Shown here: piece after piece, positions 32,795 to 37,694 of the stretch
Position numbering within the stretch: the first letter of the stretch is position 1
Layout: each line of letters opens with the position of its first letter
From: an uncultured Bacteroides sp.
GTDB lineage: Bacteria > Bacteroidota > Bacteroidia > Bacteroidales > Bacteroidaceae
Length of the DNA stretch: 37,694 bases
Assembly: GCA_949296855.1 (NCBI GenBank)
Contig: CASFRN010000139.1
Coordinates: 1-37,694 of the forward strand
Direction of reading: 5' to 3'
Translations under genes and position numbers: made by a program
The notes under the pieces: model-generated
Database searches by the model: none
The model's input: the letters and a program-made list of their open reading frames with translations, nothing else
What the model was told of the DNA's origin: nothing

Positions 32795-33169
32795 ATGGAC
32801 CGAACTACAATAGAAAGCACAATGTTCCCCGATTGCCCGATACGAAACATCTTGGCACGGATTAGCGACAAATGGTCGCTCTTGGTGATTTACACGCTTG
32901 ACAAGACGGGCAAAGAGAAAATGCGCTTCAAGGAACTCCAGCGCGAGATACCCGATATCTCGCAAAAGATGCTGACCGTAACCCTCCGCACCTTAGAAGA
33001 GGACGGCTACCTGACCCGCACGGTCTATCCCGAAGTGCCGCCCCGTGTGGAATACACATTGACCTCCCGCGCTCATTCCTTGATTCCGCATATCAACGGA
33101 CTGATAGAATGGGCATTAGAGAATAAAGACGCAATTATAAACGACCGCAAAAAGACATCCCGCGCATGA
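32795..33169 (+). CDS. HxlR/HypR family transcriptional regulator
   Basis: 124 residues forming a winged helix: CPIRNILARISDKWSLLVIYTL, MRFKELQREIPDISQKMLTVTLRTLEEDGYLTR and the wing YPEVPPRVEYTLT. Cys14 (FPDCPIRN) sits at the position of the redox-sensing Cys of Bacillus HypR, so oxidative or electrophile sensing is plausible. The stop overlaps the dusB ATG by 4 bp, and dusB, the RhuM-PLD gene and the DUF3089 gene follow with almost no gaps. The regulator therefore heads a four-gene operon. Divergent AAGTA/TACTT sites suggest it also controls the MBL-like gene. Confidence 0.92.
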   Translation: MDRTTIESTMFPDCPIRNILARISDKWSLLVIYTLDKTGKEKMRFKELQREIPDISQKMLTVTLRTLEEDGYLTRTVYPEVPPRVEYTLTSRAHSLIPHINGLIEWALENKDAIINDRKKTSRA

Positions 33170-34182
33170 ACATACGAAACATTGACTTAGGAGAAAAGCC
33201 CGTGGTGCTAGCACCCATGGAAGACGTGACCGACCCCGCATTCCGCCTGCTCTGCAAAGAGTTCGGAGCCGATATGGTTTATACCGAATTTGTTTCGAGC
33301 GACGCCTTAATACGCTCGGTAGACAAAACGATGATGAAACTCAACATCAGTGCAGCCGAACGCCCTGTGGCTATCCAAATCTACGGAAAAGATACCGAAA
33401 CCATGGTAGAAGCGGCACGCATCGTGGAGCAAGCCCGACCCGATATCCTCGACCTGAACTTCGGATGCCCTGTAAAGCGGGTAGCGGGTAAAGGCGCAGG
33501 GGCAGGTATGCTTCAAAATATCCCCAAGATGCTGGAAATCACCCGTGCCGTAGTGGATGCCGTACAGATTCCGGTCACGGTAAAGACCCGCTTGGGTTGG
33601 GACGAGAACCATAAAATCATCGTAGACCTTGCCGAACAATTACAGGATTGCGGCATCGAGGCATTGACCATTCACGGACGTACCCGCTCGCAGATGTACA
33701 CGGGCGAAGCCGACTGGACCCTGATAGGCGAAGTGAAGAACAATCCGCGTATGCGCATCCCTATCATCGGGAACGGGGATATCACCACGCCCCAGCGTGC
33801 CAAGGAGTGTTTCGACCGCTATGGCGTAGATGCTATCATGATAGGCCGTGCCAGCTTCGGACGCCCGTGGATATTCAAGGAAGTGAAACATTATCTGGAA
33901 ACGGGCGAAGAACTTCCTCCCCTTTCTTTCCGCTGGAAGTTGGACGTATTGCGCCGGGAGATACAGGACAGCATCAACTTGCTCGATGAACGCCGGGGCA
34001 TCCTTCACGTAAGACGCCACTTGGCGGCTTCTCCTTTATTCAAAGGCATTCCCAATTTCCGCGATACCCGCATCGCCATGCTCCGTGCCGAAACCCAAGA
34101 AGAGCTTTACGCGATACTGGACCGCATCGAAACGATATTGGAAGAACAAGCAAACCTTCAAACAACGAATAACCATGAATAA
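33166..34182 (+). CDS. dusB: tRNA-dihydrouridine synthase DusB
   Basis: 338 residues. An FMN-dependent TIM-barrel enzyme that reduces uridines of the tRNA D-loop, using NADPH. Motifs: VLAPMEDVTDPAFRLLCKEFGA (FMN strand, 14-35), YTEFVSSDAL, DLNFGCPVKRVAGKGAGAGML with the catalytic Cys near 101, TVKTRLGWDE, LTIHGRTRSQMYTGEADW and IIGNGDI. GRASFGRPWIF precedes the C-terminal helical tRNA-binding domain. Length is normal for the family. The ATG overlaps the HxlR stop by 4 bp, and the gene's last codons overlap the start of the RhuM-PLD gene by 8 bp. In many Bacteroidota dusB lies alone or near housekeeping genes; here it is trapped in an accessory-looking operon. Confidence 0.95.
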   Translation: MNIRNIDLGEKPVVLAPMEDVTDPAFRLLCKEFGADMVYTEFVSSDALIRSVDKTMMKLNISAAERPVAIQIYGKDTETMVEAARIVEQARPDILDLNFGCPVKRVAGKGAGAGMLQNIPKMLEITRAVVDAVQIPVTVKTRLGWDENHKIIVDLAEQLQDCGIEALTIHGRTRSQMYTGEADWTLIGEVKNNPRMRIPIIGNGDITTPQRAKECFDRYGVDAIMIGRASFGRPWIFKEVKHYLETGEELPPLSFRWKLDVLRREIQDSINLLDERRGILHVRRHLAASPLFKGIPNFRDTRIAMLRAETQEELYAILDRIETILEEQANLQTTNNHE

Positions 34183-35017
34183 AAATCAAGGAGAAATCAT
34201 TTTATACCAACCCGATGAAACCATCAAATTGGAAGTACGATTAGAGGATGAAACGGTATGGCTTACACAAGCACAAATGGCTGAACTTTTTCAAACCACA
34301 CCTCAAAATATAACTATACATATAAAAAGTGTTTATAAAGAAAAAGAATTAGAACAAATGGCAACTTGTAAGGAAGACTTACAAGTTCGTTTAGAAGGCG
34401 GAAGAACGGTACAAAGAAAACAAAAGTTTTATAATCTTGATGTTATCATCTCAGTCGGCTATCGGGTAAAAAGCAAACGAGGTACTCAATTCCGTCAATG
34501 GGCAAACAAAGTACTCAAAGAATATTTGTTAAATGGTTATTCCATCAACCGTCGTTTACTGGATTTGGAACATACTGTAGCCGAACATTCTAAGAAAATT
34601 GATTTCTTTATCCGTACTTCCCTACCCCCAGTCGAGGGTATCTTCTATAATGGGCAATTATTCGATGCTTATAAATTTGCTACCGATCTCATCCGCTCCG
34701 CCCAAAAGTCTATTCTATTGATAGATAATTACATTGATGAATCGGTTTTACTCATGCTTAGCAAACGCAATGAAAGTGTACAGGCTACAATCTACACTCA
34801 AAAAATAAGCGCACAACTCCAACTTGACCTTGACAAACATAATAGCCAATACCCACCTATTCAAATCCATATCTACAGAGAAAGCCACGACCGTTTCCTA
34901 ATTATAGACGAAACAGAAGTGTATCACATCGGAGCATCATTAAAAGACTTAGGGAAAAAGATGTTTGCTTTCTCCAAATTAACCATCCCTGTTTCAGCCA
35001 TTACAAACCTATTATAA
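34175..35017 (+). CDS. RhuM-type DNA-binding protein fused to a PLD-like domain
   Basis: 280 residues from ATG 34175 (MNKNQGEIILYQPDETIKL), which overlaps the dusB stop by 8 bp; a longer frame inside dusB is rejected. Residues 6-130 match the RhuM family: VRLEDETVWLTQAQMAELFQ, TPQNITIHIKSVYKEKEL, RKQKFYNLDVIISVGYRVKS, GTQFRQWANKVLKEYLLNGY. After a helical linker, residues about 155-275 form a PLD-like domain (FDAYKFATDLIRSAQKSILLIDNYIDESVLLML). It has one degenerate HKD motif, H238-x-R240-x4-D245, then GASLKDLGKKMF. PLD-type nucleases with one motif work as dimers. The DNA is clearly more AT-rich than dusB, suggesting acquisition. RhuM proteins often travel with defence and toxin genes; a nuclease or DNA-sensing role is inferred only. 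Confidence 0.82.
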   Translation: MNKNQGEIILYQPDETIKLEVRLEDETVWLTQAQMAELFQTTPQNITIHIKSVYKEKELEQMATCKEDLQVRLEGGRTVQRKQKFYNLDVIISVGYRVKSKRGTQFRQWANKVLKEYLLNGYSINRRLLDLEHTVAEHSKKIDFFIRTSLPPVEGIFYNGQLFDAYKFATDLIRSAQKSILLIDNYIDESVLLMLSKRNESVQATIYTQKISAQLQLDLDKHNSQYPPIQIHIYRESHDRFLIIDETEVYHIGASLKDLGKKMFAFSKLTIPVSAITNLL

Positions 35018-35029
35018 CCCAATAAACCA

Positions 35030-35992
35030 ATGAACAAACAACATTTACACAAGCAATTGGTATGCCTCGTCTGCATCCTCCTCACGCTCGCTTCTTGCGA
35101 GAAAAACACGTCTATACCCGCAAGCGAAACCGTCGACTATTCCGATAACCGGTGCTGGTTCGAGGATAAACAAGACGCTACGGGAAAGAGCGTCGACTTG
35201 TTTTATGTAGTCCCCACCTGCATCTGGGACTATACCGACTCGTTGGGACAAACCCGGCACCACATGGATATCTTCAATGAGGAACAACGCACGTTGGTGA
35301 ATCCCTCCATCCAGTTAGCTAAAAGCGTATTGGCAGATAGCTGCAACTTCTTCTCACCTTATTATCGCCAGATTTCGATGGACAGCTGGCTCACGCTGGA
35401 CACGGCACTCATCGAAGAACGCTTCAAATTAGCCTATCAAGACGTGGCGGACGCTTTCCGCTATTATATGGAGCACGATAACCAAGGGAAGCCGTTCATC
35501 CTTGCCGGGCATAGCCAAGGAGCCAAGGCAGTTATCGAACTCCTGAAACGGGAAATGACACCCGACATCAGCCGGAAGCTCATCACCACCTACGCTATCG
35601 GCTATACCGTCACAAAAGAAGAACTGGCAAGTTATCCCACCTTGCGCCCCGCACAAGACTCTATCGATACAGGCGTGCTCATCGGATTCAATAGCGTGAC
35701 CCGCCCCGATGCCGTATCGCCTTTGTTCCGAAACAATGTGGTGTGCATCAATCCCGTCAACTGGCGTACCGATGCTACTCCTGCCTCGTCCTACCAAGGC
35801 TTTACCGTATCGCTCGACACTACAATTCATACGCTTATCGTAACGGGTATAGACGAAGACCGATACTTCATCCCCAGCGTAGAAGCCCTGTTGCCCAAAG
35901 GCAACCTGCACGTGCAAGAGTTCAATCTCTATAACGAAGACCTGCGCAAGAACGTATTACAACGCATACGGGCATACCAGAAGACGCATTGA
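35030..35992 (+). CDS. DUF3089 alpha/beta-hydrolase lipoprotein
   Basis: 320 residues; lipobox TLASCEKN (Cys24 region), so a lipoprotein. VDLFYVVPTCIWDYTD and the acidic stretch that follows are the DUF3089 N-terminal signature. FILAGHSQGAKAVIELLK contains nucleophile Ser162 in a GHSQG elbow. The acid and base residues would come from the strand region near 230-300 but are not obvious. It starts 12 bp after the RhuM-PLD gene and ends the HxlR operon. The GC-richer codon use resembles dusB rather than the gene just before it, so the RhuM-PLD gene looks inserted between two older neighbours. The substrate is unknown, presumably an ester or lipid. Confidence 0.87.
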   Translation: MNKQHLHKQLVCLVCILLTLASCEKNTSIPASETVDYSDNRCWFEDKQDATGKSVDLFYVVPTCIWDYTDSLGQTRHHMDIFNEEQRTLVNPSIQLAKSVLADSCNFFSPYYRQISMDSWLTLDTALIEERFKLAYQDVADAFRYYMEHDNQGKPFILAGHSQGAKAVIELLKREMTPDISRKLITTYAIGYTVTKEELASYPTLRPAQDSIDTGVLIGFNSVTRPDAVSPLFRNNVVCINPVNWRTDATPASSYQGFTVSLDTTIHTLIVTGIDEDRYFIPSVEALLPKGNLHVQEFNLYNEDLRKNVLQRIRAYQKTH

Positions 35993-36062
35993 CATAACTC
36001 TTGAAAATTGTTTGTAGAAATCTATCCATTCGTTCGGTAATAGCATATCTTTTTAAATTAAA

Positions 36063-36106
36063 AACGGTTACTTATGTTTCCTTTTCACAGGACAAAAGTA
36101 ACCGTT
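36063..36106 (-). terminator. Terminator of the S41-like gene
   Basis: AACGGTTACTT (36063-36073) and AAGTAACCGTT (36096-36106) are exact inverted arms with a 22-base loop. Read on the minus strand the second arm is followed by TTTAATTT, a T-rich tail, and the structure lies about 50 bp past the S41-like stop. Confidence 0.6.
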
Positions 36107-36153
36107 CTAAAAAAGAGGATATGTTATGCTTATGTTATCGTTAGGTTAACAAG

Positions 36154-37551
36154 TCAATGTCTAAGTGCCCATTTCCAGCATGCATCCGCCCCGGCTAATC
36201 GGTCTTCCAAAGAGTTGCATACGATAATATCAGGCGATAAACTTGTCTCTACATTCGCTTCATTCGGCCGAAGAAAATACGAATGACTAATATGGAGGCA
36301 AGTATTCGTAAATGGAAGCTGTATAGGAAACACGTCACCATAGCAAGTCGGACTTTGGGAAGTAGGAGTTCCAATAAGAGGAAAAAGACCGTTATCTTTG
36401 ATTAGAGTCAACAGTAGGTTCGCACTGCTAAACGTGTTTTGCCCTTGGATGAATACAGTCTCTCCATGAAAACGTTTTTTTACCTTAGGTACATCACAAA
36501 ACTGATTAGCCACAACCTCTTTTTGCTCGACCAACATCCCCTTCATCTTATCATATTTTTCAGGAACAAAGAGGGAAGGGTAACACTCTCGCAAGAAACC
36601 AGATACGCGCAAATAAGATTTAAACGGACAGATATCATTCATGGATATTCCCAAAAAATCCAATAATATATCTCCTAATAAACTGTTTCCACCTCCATTA
36701 TACCGCATATCAACAACAAGCTTTGATATATGCCGCTCGTTTATTTCCTGACACATCCCGTCTAAAAAATCAGTAAATAAAAGCAACGACTGACTGATTT
36801 TATCGTCCATAGCCGTATTTGTCATACGGCATCCCAACTGATAGGTAAAACGGTCAATCATCGAATTGAATTGCATATAGCAAGTCTTTCCTGTTATCTT
36901 ATAACTGAATGGCTCTTCTTTTTTCCCCGTAACCGGATGGGGCATCATATTTACATAATGACAGGAATGAGTATCCCATCCGTCCGCTGACGGAATACAC
37001 ACCTCGCTTCCGTCTGAAAAAGTGAAACAGACCGTTCCTACCTCATTTATTACATCAATCATCCGCAAGAAATCCACTTGGTTCAGAAAATAACTGCCCG
37101 TTATACAAGCTTTTATCCTGTTTTCCGAAGGAATGTTCTCCATCAAAAGCTGGGTGATACTATCTATTGATTTGCCATTTATGCATTCGATTCTTTTCCC
37201 TGTACAATCCGGAAACGATGAAGTGATTGCATATACATAAAAATCCCCTTCATAATAGCGGATAGTAAAAGGATATGCCACGCTGTCTTTCGGCATGGCA
37301 AATGTATGTGCATCACGAAGCAATGTGAACAGTTTGTTCAACCGCATCGGAAACATCGAACCTGTAGCCCCTTGTACGAGCATACCACAAAGCACTTCCG
37401 ATTGTTTTTCCATTAGTGCAAATGCCTTTTCATCGATTAAGGGCGAAGGGTGAAACTCCTTTAGGAAGTAAATCAAATTCATCACGTCATTCTGATACGG
37501 ATTGTATCGCTTGTCTTGCTGCAAGACAGGTATGGGGAAATATTCCATCAT
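36154..37551 (-). CDS. S41 family peptidase-like protein, probably 5'-truncated by an IS
   Basis: 465 residues from ATG 37551 (or 37548). Domain order: a helical N-terminal part, LFTLLRDAHTFAMP (about 80-93) and a PDZ-like segment (YAITSSFPDCTGKRIECINGKSIDS). The tail-protease core has KLVVDMRYNGGGNSLLGD and TFSSANLLLTLIKDNGLFPLIGTPT, whose first or second Ser is the likely nucleophile; the downstream partner Lys of classical S41 is not clear. S41 proteins of this type in Bacteroidota normally begin with a signal peptide. None is present here: the frame begins exactly where an IS5-family terminal repeat starts (37552-37555), with an in-frame TAA just upstream. The natural start and promoter were probably displaced by the insertion. 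Confidence 0.8.
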   Translation of the reverse strand: MMEYFPIPVLQQDKRYNPYQNDVMNLIYFLKEFHPSPLIDEKAFALMEKQSEVLCGMLVQGATGSMFPMRLNKLFTLLRDAHTFAMPKDSVAYPFTIRYYEGDFYVYAITSSFPDCTGKRIECINGKSIDSITQLLMENIPSENRIKACITGSYFLNQVDFLRMIDVINEVGTVCFTFSDGSEVCIPSADGWDTHSCHYVNMMPHPVTGKKEEPFSYKITGKTCYMQFNSMIDRFTYQLGCRMTNTAMDDKISQSLLLFTDFLDGMCQEINERHISKLVVDMRYNGGGNSLLGDILLDFLGISMNDICPFKSYLRVSGFLRECYPSLFVPEKYDKMKGMLVEQKEVVANQFCDVPKVKKRFHGETVFIQGQNTFSSANLLLTLIKDNGLFPLIGTPTSQSPTCYGDVFPIQLPFTNTCLHISHSYFLRPNEANVETSLSPDIIVCNSLEDRLAGADACWKWALRH

Positions 37552-37694
37552 TTAGAGCCTGTTTAAATTTTAACGTTTGCAATTGAAAGAGTGTTTCTTC
37601 TTTCCGCGAAAATGATTATTTTTAAGTTACCACACTTGAAATAATTATGTATTCGACGGATTTAGAAGAAACACAGTGGCAAGTTACGGGGAAA
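37552..37694 (+). mobile_element. Left end of an IS5-family (IS427-like) insertion sequence, continues beyond the window
   Basis: TTA (37552-37554, the likely 3-bp target duplication of TNA type) is followed by the terminal repeat GAGCCTGTTTAAATTTT (37555-37571). About 75 bp of untranslated leader and a transposase start come next. The same terminal repeat bounds the MITE at 3301-3463. The right end lies outside the window. Confidence 0.8.
37647..37694 (+). CDS. IS5-family transposase, N-terminal fragment cut by the window edge
   Basis: Sixteen codons are visible: MYSTDLEETQWQVTGK. Opening with a Y-x-T-D-L-x-x-x-Q-W pattern is characteristic of IS5-family (IS427 group) transposases, which carry out DDE strand transfer. 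The frame is open to the last base. Only the fragment can be seen, so completeness and activity are unknown. Confidence 0.8.
   Translation, partial: MYSTDLEETQWQVTGK

Noticed and set aside
34085..34174. Longer start of the RhuM-PLD gene inside dusB
   Set aside because: The residues are a frame-shifted reading of the dusB C-terminus; the RhuM-like sequence begins at ATG 34175.
1..37694. tRNA or rRNA genes
   Set aside because: No cloverleaf-type or rRNA-like stretch was seen in any intergenic gap.

Overview
The window reads as chromosome of a Bacteroidota gut-type bacterium, most likely Bacteroidaceae (Bacteroides/Phocaeicola-like). Grounds: TAnnTTTG-type -7 promoter boxes (once with a TTTG -33 box at the classical 19-nt spacing), no evident Shine-Dalgarno sequences, lipoproteins with acidic residues after the lipobox cysteine, GLPGLI and DUF5723 proteins, and a block of secreted GH43/GH97/GH127 enzymes. 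Genus and species cannot be fixed by reading alone.

Layout. (1) 1-4.9 kb is AT-rich and decayed: a GLPGLI gene and a TonB-receptor-like barrel gene that loses its reading frame at the left edge, an unannotated 55-codon ORF, a TetR regulator with a palindromic candidate operator, and directly behind it a wrecked beta-ketoacyl-ACP synthase III-like gene carrying a 163-bp MITE. (2) 5.0-18.1 kb is a hemicellulose/pectin side-chain locus: a seven-gene minus-strand operon (GH43 xylosidase type, GH127, GH97, three tandem GH43-CBM6 paralogues, CE1-like esterase) and a divergent GH43 lipoprotein gene. The shared intergenic region holds four ATGTAACATA sites spaced 31, 31 and 21 bp, near whole helical turns. 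No SusC/SusD pair or sensor-regulator is in the window, so this is an enzyme-only satellite locus. (3) 18.4-27.2 kb: phosphofructokinase, then GH3-like acyl-adenylating enzyme, Ig-like lipoprotein and DUF3108 protein in one operon, then a large lipoprotein and a DUF5723 barrel protein. (4) 27.3-32.4 kb: cysS, mnmA with a leader terminator, a U32 peptidase-family protein and a metallo-beta-lactamase-like secreted protein. (5) 32.8-36 kb: a tightly packed HxlR - dusB - RhuM/PLD-like - DUF3089 operon. (6) 36.1-37.7 kb: an S41 protease-like gene whose 5' end abuts an IS5-family element that runs off the window.

How the genes work together. The enzymes of region 2 would strip arabinofuranosyl, xylosyl, alpha-galactosyl and acyl groups from plant polysaccharides in the periplasm or at the surface, coordinated by the phased repeats. 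tRNA functions (cysS, mnmA, dusB, possibly the U32 protein) cluster in regions 4 and 5. Mobile DNA marks both ends: the MITE at 3.3 kb and the IS at 37.55 kb share the same terminal inverted repeat.

A dispersed intergenic repeat built on the core CAGAGACAC occurs as inverted pairs in at least three gaps. The items most worth following up are the phased operator array, the RhuM-PLD fusion inside the dusB operon, the short terminated RNA ahead of mnmA, the three-copy AAGATTA palindrome array and the reconstructable MITE-interrupted ketosynthase pseudogene.
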